This document shows positions 26,469 to 36,253 of a stretch of DNA of 64,000 nucleotides, in pieces; position 1 is the first letter of the stretch; the number at the start of each line of letters is the position of its first letter. Origin of the DNA: Halobacillus sp. Marseille-Q1614. Its GTDB lineage: Bacteria > Bacillota > Bacilli > Bacillales > Halobacillaceae. Made by a program: the position numbers and the translations under genes. Under the pieces are notes generated by a model. The model made no database searches. It worked only from the letters and a program-made list of their open reading frames with translations, and was not told the DNA's origin. The stretch spans positions 2,170,001 through 2,234,000 of the forward strand of contig NZ_CADDWH010000001.1 of the NCBI RefSeq assembly GCF_902809865.1. Direction: 5' to 3'.

Positions 26469-28026
26469 AGCTTTCCAGCTTCTTACTCATATAATTTGTC
26501 GGAGTGACACCCGTATATTTCTTAAAGACCTGGCCGAAGTAACGAGGGTTATTTCCAAACCCGACTGCTTCTGCTACTTCAAAGATTTTAACTTGATCCG
26601 ACTGTTCAATCATCTCGATCGCTTTTTCAATCCTGCGGTTAATCAGGAAATTCGAAAATCTTTCCCCCTTCTCTTTTTTAAAAAGCTTCCCTAAATAATC
26701 GGAGTTCATATAAAGTACTTCCGCAGCAATACTGGAAAGTGACAGCTCTTGATCTCCCAAGTTTTCTTCAACATACTGAATCACACGGTCAATAATATGG
26801 CTTTGTGTCTGTTTCGTCCGCTCATAATGATATTTAGTGATTTCAGCGGCTGTGTTTTCCATAAATTCCTTGATTTCATGAAATTTATCATATTGCTGGA
26901 AGATAAGTATCTGCTTAAAGTAACCGTCCATTCCTTCTTTGCTCGCTTGTCTTATCATCGACAAAAATAATTCAAGGCAGTGGGTTTGTACGATGCTGGC
27001 TTCATATTTTTCCTGTTTTATTTCTTCAAAGAAATCATTTAAATAATTTAAAACTGTTTTCGTATCACCACTCCGCATCGCGAAAATTAAATCTTCATGG
27101 TCATACTGCAGCTCTTCCGTAGGAGAAGATTGTTTTTTTACATCCTGAACAGTAATGATACTGCCCCCTGCCACATAAAACTGCTGAGTGAGACAATGCA
27201 GGGCTCCCTTATACAATTGACGTAATTGCTGGGTGTTTCCTATATCGCTAATGGCTGCGGAGAATTCGTGCTCATAATAGTTAAAAAAGGTCTCCTTTAT
27301 TTCCTGCAAGTTCGAAACAAGGTCGGATAGTGATGTGTTTTCAATTAGAATGACAATTTTATCTCCAATCGTTGTTTCCAGCGGAATATACGTGTCGCTC
27401 ATCTGCTCAACGACCAGCTCTTTTAACGCGAGCACTTGTTCATATTCTGACTCGCCATCAACCTTTAGTAATATAAGACGATATTCTTCCGCTGAGGAGT
27501 CGATCTCAAATACACTGCTGTAATACTCCCAGTCCTTTACTCCGTATTTCTTTGTCGTAATAAATTCCTTTAAAAATTGTTCTTTTGCTTTTGGCATTAC
27601 GTTTTGCAGATTGTGCCGCATTTTTTCAAGAAACAATTCCTTAGAATTTTTTTCGTCGAGATCCTGTACGACTTTTGACAACGCTTCTTCTATTTTCTTC
27701 TCATTACTTGGCTTTAACAGATAATGCTGAACATTACATTCCATTGCGGTTTTCGCAAATTCAAATTCATCGTGACCCGAAAGGACAATAAATTTCACCT
27801 TAGGATAGGTCCTGTACACCTTCTGGATCAGCTCAACTCCGTTTAATCCGGGCATTTTTATGTCCGTAATTACAATATCAGGCGGGTTCTTTTCAATCAT
27901 TTCGTACGCCATTTGACCATGGTGTGCTTTAGCTGCTAATTCGGTTCCGCAGCCCCTCCAATCCACGATGGCCGCAATACCTTCAAGGATATTTATTTCA
28001 TCATCGACTAACAGAACTTTGTACAT
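26467..28026 (-). CDS. YesN-like two-component response regulator (REC-AraC)
   Basis: Response regulator of 519 aa. The N-terminal receiver has the acidic pair DDE (8-10), the phospho-acceptor D55 (IVITDIKMPG) and K of LLKPSN. A roughly 280-residue linker leads to a C-terminal AraC/XylS double helix-turn-helix (LSLSSIAAEVLYMNSDYLGKLFKKEKG...EVAEAVGFGNNPRYFGQVFKKYTGVTPTNY). I use ATG 28026, which has GGGGTGA just upstream; ATG 28044 lies inside yesM. It follows yesM by four bases. It probably activates the neighbouring sugar ABC operon on sensing extracellular pectic oligomers. Confidence 0.92.
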   Translation of the reverse strand: MYKVLLVDDEINILEGIAAIVDWRGCGTELAAKAHHGQMAYEMIEKNPPDIVITDIKMPGLNGVELIQKVYRTYPKVKFIVLSGHDEFEFAKTAMECNVQHYLLKPSNEKKIEEALSKVVQDLDEKNSKELFLEKMRHNLQNVMPKAKEQFLKEFITTKKYGVKDWEYYSSVFEIDSSAEEYRLILLKVDGESEYEQVLALKELVVEQMSDTYIPLETTIGDKIVILIENTSLSDLVSNLQEIKETFFNYYEHEFSAAISDIGNTQQLRQLYKGALHCLTQQFYVAGGSIITVQDVKKQSSPTEELQYDHEDLIFAMRSGDTKTVLNYLNDFFEEIKQEKYEASIVQTHCLELFLSMIRQASKEGMDGYFKQILIFQQYDKFHEIKEFMENTAAEITKYHYERTKQTQSHIIDRVIQYVEENLGDQELSLSSIAAEVLYMNSDYLGKLFKKEKGERFSNFLINRRIEKAIEMIEQSDQVKIFEVAEAVGFGNNPRYFGQVFKKYTGVTPTNYMSKKLES

Positions 28027-28030
28027 TTTA

Positions 28031-29758
28031 TCACCCCATCTCATTTGTGAAAGGGACTTTTATAACCACTTCTGTACCTTTCCCTGCTTCACTCTTAATC
28101 GTTATGCCGTAATCTTCCCCATACATCATCTTAATCCGCTCGTTGATATTGTTTATCCCTATGCCTGAGCTTTTCGACTTAATCAAGCCGCGGTAGATGG
28201 ATTCCAGCTTATCCTCTTCAATGCCTGGCCCATTATCAGAGACTATAATTTCAAGGTTATCTTCTGCTTCAGAGATAGTTACAATAATTCGACAGGACGA
28301 TACCATTTCCTCGAGTCCATGCTGAATCGCATTCTCTACGATCGGCTGAATGGAAAGCTTAGGAATTAGGCTCTCTTCCAATTCAGGGGAGACGTCGAGA
28401 GTAAAGTCAAGTCGTTGATCATAGCGGTATTTTTGAATCGTAATATAATTTCGGACAATCTCAAGCTCTTCTCTAATCGTAATCATCGGCGCTTTTTTAC
28501 TAATAATATTTCTCATCATATTTCCTAAGGCCGCCGCCATGACAGAAATTTTCTCCTGCTTGTTTACTTTTGCCATCCAATTAATGGAATCTAACGTATT
28601 GTATAAAAAGTGCGGATTGATCTGTGCCTGCAGAGCTTTATATTCTGTTTCCTTAATCATCAGCTGCTTCGTGTAATTTTCTTTGATAAGCTCGTTAATC
28701 CGGTTAATCATTAAGCGGAAATTATCATGCAGATCTCCCACTTCATCATTGTAATACTTTGTTGGAAGCGGTTCTTCGAAGTCACCACTCTGCACTTTCT
28801 TCATTCGCACTGATAAGTCCTCAAGAGGTTTAGAAATATTATGAGCAGCCCTTCGGCTGAGAATGATCGATAAGGAGAGCATCAGCAAAAAGCAGAGTAT
28901 CATAATATTTTTAATCGTTCGCGTCTGCGATGTTATATTGTCATATGGCAATAAGTGATGATAGGTGAGCTGAGAGAAATCCGAGTGAGAGTAAGATAAC
29001 AGATATTCATTCCCGTCTATCTCCGCAACATTGTAACCGTTTCCATTTCCTTCCGATGAAAAATCTTCAATTTGCCATCGATTTTCCTGATTACTTTGAT
29101 AAAAGATTTCATTATTGCTCGTAATGACAAAGTCGTTATTGGGAGAAAAGTTCAATGTTTCTTTAATAAATGCATCCATATCAATGGAGATAATTAAAGA
29201 ACCCATTTCCTGAAGACTGAGATTCTGGGTTTTCCGAATAAGTCTTGCCGAGGAAATTCCATTACGCCCCTCAATTGTTGTCCATATATTCGCACCTTGA
29301 GCATCATCTAAGAGTCTTTTAATCTTTCCATAATTGCTTTCAATTTCGGTATTATAGCCTGTAGTATACTTCTCTCCATTTCGATCAATAATCTGCATAG
29401 AAGAGATATACTTTCTTGTCGAAGCATAAGCCAGCAGCCTCTCTAGCAGTCTTGTTCTCGTTTGATATGTTTCAATATTGAGGCTTTGCTCATTTATAAT
29501 GTTTAAATAGTTTTGAATCACAAAATCGGTACTTACCTGAAACGATAAATTTTCTACAATATTAAGCTCTTTATCCAGTACAGAGGAAGATAGCTGAAGC
29601 ATATCGGCTGACTCTTCATAGATCCTTTTTTCGTAAAGGTTAGTGAAGTAATGATAAGTAACTAACCCCATTGCTCCAAATATCATCAATAGTAAGAGGG
29701 ACATAGAAAAAATCTTATTTCTAATCGAAAAATTGCTGTAAAATGGCTTGTATTTCAT
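28031..29758 (-). CDS. YesM-like sensor histidine kinase
   Basis: Membrane sensor kinase of 575 aa. One helix near residues 17-38 and another near 280-300 bracket a large extracellular sensor domain; HAMP follows (RRAAHNISKPLEDLSVRMKKVQSGDFEEP), then a His_kinase domain with ALQAQINPHFLYNTLDSINW (phospho-His in NPHF) and a HATPase domain (PIVENAIQHGLEE, IVSDNGPGIEEDKL, GIGINNINERI). This is the 5TM-independent LytS/YesM class that pairs with AraC-type regulators. The start has GGGGGAGGGAG. It forms an operon with the YesN-like gene. Confidence 0.93.
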   Translation of the reverse strand: MKYKPFYSNFSIRNKIFSMSLLLLMIFGAMGLVTYHYFTNLYEKRIYEESADMLQLSSSVLDKELNIVENLSFQVSTDFVIQNYLNIINEQSLNIETYQTRTRLLERLLAYASTRKYISSMQIIDRNGEKYTTGYNTEIESNYGKIKRLLDDAQGANIWTTIEGRNGISSARLIRKTQNLSLQEMGSLIISIDMDAFIKETLNFSPNNDFVITSNNEIFYQSNQENRWQIEDFSSEGNGNGYNVAEIDGNEYLLSYSHSDFSQLTYHHLLPYDNITSQTRTIKNIMILCFLLMLSLSIILSRRAAHNISKPLEDLSVRMKKVQSGDFEEPLPTKYYNDEVGDLHDNFRLMINRINELIKENYTKQLMIKETEYKALQAQINPHFLYNTLDSINWMAKVNKQEKISVMAAALGNMMRNIISKKAPMITIREELEIVRNYITIQKYRYDQRLDFTLDVSPELEESLIPKLSIQPIVENAIQHGLEEMVSSCRIIVTISEAEDNLEIIVSDNGPGIEEDKLESIYRGLIKSKSSGIGINNINERIKMMYGEDYGITIKSEAGKGTEVVIKVPFTNEMG

Positions 29759-29842
29759 TCTCCCTCCCCCCTCTTGCTTTTTTAAGAAAATTATATCATA
29801 TTCTTATGTTTACTAAATGTTAAATAATGGGTATGGTTTAAG

Positions 29843-31150
29843 TTATGCAGATTGTGCTTCTCTTTTTTCTCTTTCACCCATACGATAAACAATCGATAAA
29901 ACGAGAATTAAGCACGCAAGCTCTCCTAAAGACGCAGCAATCGATCCGCTAACCCCGTTCCACGACGGAAAGAAACGAACGAGAAGAAAAAGCGTGACGA
30001 CCACTGTGGCCAGATTTACAATTTGAGCTGCAATCATTCGATGGGTCTCCCTGTTGAGCATTAAATAACCATTTAGAAAATCAACCCATGGAAAGACGAG
30101 CGTTTTTATTATAAAAAACTTAAGCACCCCTAACGTAGCAAGTGCCAGTTCTTCTTCTGCTCCCATAATGGAGTTCATAAACCAGAGTCCAAGCGGGGAG
30201 TAGCATAATAACGCAAGAAACAAAGTGGGAATCAGACTAATAAAAATGACATAACGTAGAACCTTCTGTTTACTTACCTCATAAAGCTGTAGCACGAGCT
30301 GATGAGTGTACATAAAAAAGCTAAGCAGCATTTGTGTAATACTAAAAGCAAGAGCGAAGGAGGCAATTCCCATTTCTATATCGCTGGCTTGTGCTAAAAA
30401 AACATAAATAACCGGCACAAGAATCGTCTGAATGACAAAGTAAAAAACAAGCGGAAAGTAAAATTTAGATATTTCTTTTTTCCTTAAATTTGTAGTCTTC
30501 TGTTGTTGATAGCTTGTATTTAATATTTTCTGCCCTTTCCAAATGCTGATCAGGCATTCAATCAGCATACCCGTTAGAAATAAAATCGCCCCCGTAGCAC
30601 TTGTCACATAATCAAATACTACAAATAAATAGGCAGCTATGAACATAGCCGCTAACCGTATAATTACCATAATCGTAAGCCATTTAGTTTCCAGTTGGTT
30701 AATGATCACTCCCTGATATAGACCGCGGATTCCCGAGAAAATAATAACGAAGAGAATGACTTTAAATGTTTCAGAGATAGTATGCACCATATTCTCACTG
30801 GCATTAAACAAATGGACATAAACCCAATCTCCAAATGGACTGTAAATCATCAAGAGACAAATACCCATAATAAAAGCCATCGGCCAAATCATAAACTTAG
30901 ACAGCGTTTTAAAGGAACGAATGTCTTTCACCAGGGCTGAGCAAGTCTGCCTAAATACGATCACCGGTCTTTCAATAATTCCAAAGATCGCAAACGCTAC
31001 AGCATAGCAGGCAATAATAAACGCGGCATTGTCTCCCCTGCTTAAAGTGCCATTAATAATAACGTGAGTTATAGCTGTTAAACTCGCTGAAAAACCAAGA
31101 GGAATAAAAAAAGCATTAAGCTGCTTGTATGACAATTTGGAATCCTTCAC
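29843..31150 (-). CDS. ANK-like MOP-superfamily multipass membrane protein
   Basis: Hydrophobic protein of about 435 aa with roughly 12 membrane segments. The N-terminal part (FFIPLGFSASLTAI, SRGDNAAFIIACYAVAFAIFGIIERPV, RQTCSALVKDIRS, SGIRGLYQGVI) resembles the bacterial relatives of the progressive ankylosis (ANK) family, a branch of the MATE/flippase (MOP) superfamily; this is my recognition from pattern, not a search. The start is taken as GTG 31150, six bases behind AAGGA; the TTG 18 bases upstream lies before that site. It stands between the PL9 lyase (with terminator) and yesM in the pectin locus. Function unknown; export or import of a small anion or lipid-linked sugar would fit the superfamily. 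Confidence 0.7.
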   Translation of the reverse strand: MKDSKLSYKQLNAFFIPLGFSASLTAITHVIINGTLSRGDNAAFIIACYAVAFAIFGIIERPVIVFRQTCSALVKDIRSFKTLSKFMIWPMAFIMGICLLMIYSPFGDWVYVHLFNASENMVHTISETFKVILFVIIFSGIRGLYQGVIINQLETKWLTIMVIIRLAAMFIAAYLFVVFDYVTSATGAILFLTGMLIECLISIWKGQKILNTSYQQQKTTNLRKKEISKFYFPLVFYFVIQTILVPVIYVFLAQASDIEMGIASFALAFSITQMLLSFFMYTHQLVLQLYEVSKQKVLRYVIFISLIPTLFLALLCYSPLGLWFMNSIMGAEEELALATLGVLKFFIIKTLVFPWVDFLNGYLMLNRETHRMIAAQIVNLATVVVTLFLLVRFFPSWNGVSGSIAASLGELACLILVLSIVYRMGEREKREAQSA

Positions 31151-31196
31151 AATTATTCCTTCTTTCAAAAAATTGTAAATAAATGATTTAAAAATA

Positions 31197-31221
31197 AGAA
31201 GAGGGATGTTATCCCTCTTCT
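31197..31221 (-). terminator. terminator of the PL9 lyase gene
   Basis: AGAAGAGGGAT pairs with ATCCCTCTTCT around a three-base loop, followed on the minus strand by TATTTTTAAAT. It lies immediately after the lyase stop. Confidence 0.85.
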
Positions 31222-31225
31222 AACT

Positions 31226-34200
31226 TTACTTCACCTGTACTGTTGTTGTTGCTTTAAATGGAAATCCTGATTTTAGTTGACCGCTTAAGCTTACTTGCTG
31301 TTCTCCTTTTTCCAGCTGCTCGACTACCTCATGACGAGAAAATTCTACAAGATATTCTAGCTCCCCATCCTCATCGTAGTCGTCGACTGCTGAAGAAAGC
31401 GCCTCAACTGAATGATTTAGACGAATGGTGTCTCCATCAATATCTTCAACAGAGTATCCATCCTGAAGAGTTACATATGCTTTTACTTTAGGGCCATTCT
31501 TTTTATAATTCTTTTTCTTAAGGGTCTCAGGAGTTACTTCAACATCTGCCGTTACTTGTAATTGAAGGAAATCTCCTGTGATAATATTGCCTTCCTCATC
31601 TCTTTCAAAAGGCAAGTCCGGGTCTAGACTTACAAAGTTTTCTTCCGTAAGCTTCGTTCCTGACTTATTCACACTATCTGTACCATTAAAGAAAAAGTTG
31701 TCTTCTGACTCATTTTCTTCTGGATACTGATCTGGTGAATCGGCGGCCGTTTGATAAGAGATTAAACCATCAACTGTAAAGTCTTCTTCTATGTTGGAGT
31801 AAGTGGTTAAAGACACGTTTCTTCCCTCATTATTATAAGCGGTGTTGTTCTCTGCTATAACGCCAGGATTACTGTTGCTTGTAATTCCATCAGCCCCGTT
31901 ATAAAAAGCAAGACTGTTTTTCAGCACGTGAGGGACATGAATGCCTTCTCCTCCAAGCTTAAATCCATTCTTATCTCCATCACCAACTGTTCCATCTGTT
32001 AAACTTCCATTTTCATAAGCGATGCTATCTTCAATCAGGACAGGTCCAATGGCACCAGTCCCCGCTTTCGTATATAGGTCCCAGCCGTCATCAATATTAT
32101 GGTGAGCGATACAGCCGCGGAAGATATTTCCTTCTCCTGACGTCAGTTTAGCAGCAAATCCGTCCGCGTTGTTATCGGATGGATCGCGGTTATCGAAAGA
32201 CTCACTGTTTAAGATCAGGTTATGCGACGGCCAATCCTCTTTTGGTTCCTCAGCATCAGTCCGGCTGATCTGCAGGCCTGTGTCACCATTTTCATAGAAA
32301 CGGCTCAACTCTACAATGTTATGGTCTCCGCCAATCGTAAAGCCTTTTGTATTTCCAGCTGAGCGTGCAAAATCGATTCCTTTAATGTGCCAGTAATCTC
32401 CGCTGAGCACGACTCCTTCAGACTTTTTATCAAAATCAATGACTGGACGCGATCCGTCTTCGGCTACTAAATACTTGTATTGATCTTCATAACCATCGTT
32501 ATATTTGTCTATGGCTAGACTGGAACTGCGTACATAATCGCCTTCAGCCAGCACAATTTTTTGTCCCGGAAGGACGTACTCAATCGCCGTATCTAAATCA
32601 AGCGGCTGATCTTTCGTTCCATCACCATCACTCGTTCCAGAAGGTGATACATGGATATTTCCGCCTTCTGCATAAGCTTTTAAGTTTACAGTAAAGTTTT
32701 TAACCTGCTTATCATAAGAGGTTAAGTACTGAGTATCATCTGGATAGAAGGTTAAACTGAAGTTATTTGCGCCGCTTTCCAGCTGTGTTTCAAGGGAAGT
32801 TAATTCACCTTTTTTCACAGATAGATCATCTGCAATTATTTCACTTCCCTGCTTAACCGCTGCCATACCATCAACATTTGATTTGATCAGCAAATCATAA
32901 TCCGCTTCAGATGTCTGGCTGCGGGATTCTACGGAAAACTCTGGGCTCACCGGTTCCTGCGGCGGATCTACTTTAGGAGCGTCGGTTGCCTGATCAGAGA
33001 TATTAAAGTCTATGTTACTCACTTCAATGTCTGCTAAGCGTGCTGTGTAAAAACCAACATAAATCTTAGAATCCTGGACATTTAAAATATCTGGCTCAAA
33101 GAATATTTCCTCAGACCCATCATTTAGTTGTCCAGTGTATCCACTGTTCGTTTTCGAGAGCGTTAGGCGATAGTCTTGTTCCGGATAAGTGTTGTCAGGG
33201 CCAGGCTTCTCGTCTTGAAGCATGATTTTCTGAACCCCTTGACTTCCGGCACCATCTGGAGATTCCACTCCTGTACGGATGAACAGCTGCGTACCGTTCT
33301 GTTCCTGGGTTCCGCCGCTGTAGCCTCCAATGGCAGCGATATTTGAAGCAAATACGCTGGAATTATCATTTTCACCAATTACGTCGCGTGCCATAATACC
33401 AAATGACTCCTGACCATCGTGGTTGGGACTTTTCGCATATTCATTGACTTTAATGTCAGCAGATAATTTAAAGTTGTCCTGTTCAGCGTTAATTTCTGTG
33501 TAGTAATACGTAATGCCGTCGTGGTCGCCTGTAATTTTTCCGGCACCCGGCTCAGCTACAATTCGAATCGTTCCATCATTTTCTTCAATATAGTTTGTGT
33601 CATCACCAGTCGATTGGCCAAATTGAATGGTTTTCCATTCAGGCTCATAAGCTTCTCTTACGGTTACTTCTAGCTCAATCGCTTCAAGAAAATCATCAAC
33701 AGGGGAGATCGTAAGAGGATAAACGCCTGGCTGACTGGCATCAAATGCCGAATCATCAATCGTATATTGATCTTCACTTAGCAGATCTTTTTCCCCATTA
33801 TCATAAACCGTAGATACTTCCATCTGGGAAAGATCAAGCTCATCTCCAACTTGATAGGTTGTCTGCGGATAATTGGTGACTTGGATTCCTTCCACTTCTT
33901 TTTCTTTCACATTGACTGTAAAAGAAGTCGTTTCCCCTTTAAAGGAAAGGCTGACTTCCTGGTCTCCCTCTGTGCTGGAGTCGAATCCATATACTTCAAG
34001 CTGACCCTTCGTCAATCTTTCGGTTTCTCCATCACTATATGTAGCTGTAACGGAAAGACCATCAAGCGACAGCTCATCACCAATGAAATACTGTGTTTTT
34101 TGCGGAAGCTGAGTGACTTCAAGCTTAGTTACGGATTCATCTTTTACATCGATATCAAAGGACGTACTTACATCAGACTGTGTCGATTGGACGGTTACGG

Positions 34201-35311
34201 TTTGGGTACCCGCCTGGTCAAGCGGCTCTTCTCCTAACTCTTCTCCATCTAACAGCAGCTGATACTGTTCTTCGGTTAACTCCTCTTCCTGGTAACCATT
34301 TTCATATTCCCCGATAACTACAAGCCCTTCTGGATCAAATGTATCGAGAAGATAATAGTCGGTTTTAGCCGGGTAATATTTAATCGTCATATCGGTCAGC
34401 TGCAGCTCCCTGATGGTTAAATCTATACCTGCAGCAGCTCCATTATAATGGACGGTTATACTGTTGGTCCCTGCTTCTGAACTATCAAACCCTGTGACGA
34501 AATAATCGTCAGCTGTTAACGTATGTTCACTTCCATCGTTTAAAACAGCTGTTACTTCAAGACCTTCAAGATCAAGAGCCTCATCGATTAGATATTCAGT
34601 CTTCATATTATCCGTGTCGACCACAAGTTCTTCTACATTATCCTCAAGCTGCTCGACTTCGGTATTTTTAAAAGTAACTTTACCGTCTCTAGCTACAAAT
34701 AAACCAACGTAAAGATCATCGGTAAAAGCGTCTTCCAATGTTACCGTTTCACTTTGCCCGTTTGACGTTAAGACAAAGGTATCACCGGATTTCTTGATAC
34801 TTAGCTCATACGTTTCACCAGTTGTCGGCAAGCCGCTGTCAGAGAATACGTCTAATTTATCAAGCCCGCCTTGGCTGTAAAAACCGCGTACTGCATCATC
34901 AAGCGCACCTACAGCGGCATAGTTTGCGTCAGCTTTCGAACTGTCACCATTCTCCCCCACTCCATCGCTGACCATCAAACCAAAAGCCCTCTGGCTGTCC
35001 GGGCTATAGCTGTCAACATAAGCTTCTGTCGTAATTTCAAAATTAGTCTCGCTGTCAAGCGGCAGGTAATAATAAGACAGACCTACTTCGCTGCTGGCAA
35101 TTTTCCCTCCCGCCGCTTCGATCGTTACTGATCCATCCTCTGAAATTTCCGGAGGGGGATTCTTCTCTTCACCCGTATTTGAACCAAAAGCAGCAAATTC
35201 CCAGCCTTCCTGTGCTTTTACGGTTTTCGCTCCTAAAGGTGTATAAACCGTTGAGAACGCCATCACAACTATTAATAAAATGGCCCAGCTTCTCTCCCAG
35301 CGTTTCCTCAT
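31226..35311 (-). CDS. secreted multidomain pectate lyase, PL9 family
   Basis: Exported protein of 1361 aa. The signal peptide is residues 1-33 (cleavage near VKA-Q). Order: an all-beta module (about 35-220), four bacterial Ig-like (Big_3-type) repeats (about 225-300, 303-390, 392-470, 472-552), a second copy of the first module (about 558-770), a further beta domain (790-880) and a PL9 parallel beta-helix (about 883-1225) with a beta tail. PL9 hallmarks: acidic calcium cluster D1050, D1074, D1075, D1078 (DNNADG, HNIDDGWDLYTK) and NGFKLGGEG with candidate catalytic base K1118. It cleaves polygalacturonate by beta-elimination outside the cell. There is no LPXTG anchor. Two repeated lectin-like modules may bind wall polysaccharide. 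It starts 12 bases after the TIM-barrel gene. Confidence 0.9.
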   Translation of the reverse strand: MRKRWERSWAILLIVVMAFSTVYTPLGAKTVKAQEGWEFAAFGSNTGEEKNPPPEISEDGSVTIEAAGGKIASSEVGLSYYYLPLDSETNFEITTEAYVDSYSPDSQRAFGLMVSDGVGENGDSSKADANYAAVGALDDAVRGFYSQGGLDKLDVFSDSGLPTTGETYELSIKKSGDTFVLTSNGQSETVTLEDAFTDDLYVGLFVARDGKVTFKNTEVEQLEDNVEELVVDTDNMKTEYLIDEALDLEGLEVTAVLNDGSEHTLTADDYFVTGFDSSEAGTNSITVHYNGAAAGIDLTIRELQLTDMTIKYYPAKTDYYLLDTFDPEGLVVIGEYENGYQEEELTEEQYQLLLDGEELGEEPLDQAGTQTVTVQSTQSDVSTSFDIDVKDESVTKLEVTQLPQKTQYFIGDELSLDGLSVTATYSDGETERLTKGQLEVYGFDSSTEGDQEVSLSFKGETTSFTVNVKEKEVEGIQVTNYPQTTYQVGDELDLSQMEVSTVYDNGEKDLLSEDQYTIDDSAFDASQPGVYPLTISPVDDFLEAIELEVTVREAYEPEWKTIQFGQSTGDDTNYIEENDGTIRIVAEPGAGKITGDHDGITYYYTEINAEQDNFKLSADIKVNEYAKSPNHDGQESFGIMARDVIGENDNSSVFASNIAAIGGYSGGTQEQNGTQLFIRTGVESPDGAGSQGVQKIMLQDEKPGPDNTYPEQDYRLTLSKTNSGYTGQLNDGSEEIFFEPDILNVQDSKIYVGFYTARLADIEVSNIDFNISDQATDAPKVDPPQEPVSPEFSVESRSQTSEADYDLLIKSNVDGMAAVKQGSEIIADDLSVKKGELTSLETQLESGANNFSLTFYPDDTQYLTSYDKQVKNFTVNLKAYAEGGNIHVSPSGTSDGDGTKDQPLDLDTAIEYVLPGQKIVLAEGDYVRSSSLAIDKYNDGYEDQYKYLVAEDGSRPVIDFDKKSEGVVLSGDYWHIKGIDFARSAGNTKGFTIGGDHNIVELSRFYENGDTGLQISRTDAEEPKEDWPSHNLILNSESFDNRDPSDNNADGFAAKLTSGEGNIFRGCIAHHNIDDGWDLYTKAGTGAIGPVLIEDSIAYENGSLTDGTVGDGDKNGFKLGGEGIHVPHVLKNSLAFYNGADGITSNSNPGVIAENNTAYNNEGRNVSLTTYSNIEEDFTVDGLISYQTAADSPDQYPEENESEDNFFFNGTDSVNKSGTKLTEENFVSLDPDLPFERDEEGNIITGDFLQLQVTADVEVTPETLKKKNYKKNGPKVKAYVTLQDGYSVEDIDGDTIRLNHSVEALSSAVDDYDEDGELEYLVEFSRHEVVEQLEKGEQQVSLSGQLKSGFPFKATTTVQVK

Positions 35312-35323
35312 TCACATCTCTCC

Positions 35324-36184
35324 TCATTTAAGTATGTTGTCTGATACAGAAGTCTTCCAGCGTGCCTTTTCACGAATTCCTTCGATATAGCTTCTCGCTT
35401 CAAGCATTTGATGTTCCTTAGCGGCCTCCATAATGATTTGCACCTGCGGTTTATATTGCTCCAGAAGCTCCATGTACAGCTCGTAGTTTATGTCACCTTT
35501 TCCGGGAACGACGGTTTGAATCTCCCCGTCTTCTCTAATGATTCGATCCTTGGCATGGCAGGCAATAATACGCTCGCCTAATAGGTCAAAAGCTTGCCTG
35601 ATCACTTCATCCTGCTGTGAGAAGTTGTTCGTATGGACTAAGTTACCCGGGTCTAAGACCACTCCAATGTTTGGAGATGGGACTTCTTCAAGCATTTGGC
35701 TCAATGATTCCGCCGTGCCGATCAAGTGCTCATTCGCTGGTTCTATTCCGATATACACCCCCCACTTTTCTGCTTCTTCCACAAGCTCCTCTAACCCCTC
35801 TCGAAGAATGCTCCACTCCTCTCCTGTTGCTTTATTTGTAACTTTTCCCACTTCGCACGCTACCATAGGCGCTCCAAAGAACCTGGCATGGCGGATTAAT
35901 TCCTTAAACCTTTCCAGATTCTCACGCCTTACAGCTTCATCCTCGTGAAAAAAGTGCAAATAACAAGCTAATACCGAAATCGAAACCTTATGCTTATCAA
36001 ACTCTTCAGCAATATCTAAAGCTAAGCCAGGGCTCAGCACCCCAGGCTTCGTAAAATCATAATCATTAAATGCCTTCCATAAAGCGAGCTGAACATGCTT
36101 GAAATTTTTTGCCCCTGTTTTATAAGCAATCTCTTTATAAGACATTTTTCCAAATAAATGTGCGAGAACTCCAACTGTCATCAT
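35324..36184 (-). CDS. sugar phosphate isomerase/epimerase-family TIM-barrel protein
   Basis: Xylose-isomerase-like TIM barrel (AP endonuclease 2 family), 286 aa. Metal-binding residues of the family are suggested by CEVGKV, GIEPANEHL, VLDPGNLVHTNN, CHAKDRI and IMEAAKE. Typical substrates are keto-sugars, inosose or hydroxypyruvate; nothing here fixes one. The start has GGAGGAG. It is preceded by the terminator of uxaBCA and followed after 12 bases by the PL9 lyase gene, so those two form their own operon within the pectin locus. Confidence 0.85.
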   Translation of the reverse strand: MMTVGVLAHLFGKMSYKEIAYKTGAKNFKHVQLALWKAFNDYDFTKPGVLSPGLALDIAEEFDKHKVSISVLACYLHFFHEDEAVRRENLERFKELIRHARFFGAPMVACEVGKVTNKATGEEWSILREGLEELVEEAEKWGVYIGIEPANEHLIGTAESLSQMLEEVPSPNIGVVLDPGNLVHTNNFSQQDEVIRQAFDLLGERIIACHAKDRIIREDGEIQTVVPGKGDINYELYMELLEQYKPQVQIIMEAAKEHQMLEARSYIEGIREKARWKTSVSDNILK

Positions 36185-36201
36185 AAGCTCCTCCTTCGTA
36201 A

Positions 36202-36240
36202 AAAAAGCCTCAATTCAGCGAAAAGCTGAAGTAAGGCTTT
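36202..36240 (-). terminator. terminator of uxaBCA
   Basis: On the minus strand AAAGCCT...TTCAGC pairs with GCTGAA...AGGCTTT around TTTTC and ends in a run of T. It separates uxaA from the downstream isomerase gene. Confidence 0.85.
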
Positions 36241-36253
36241 CATTCTAATTCAA

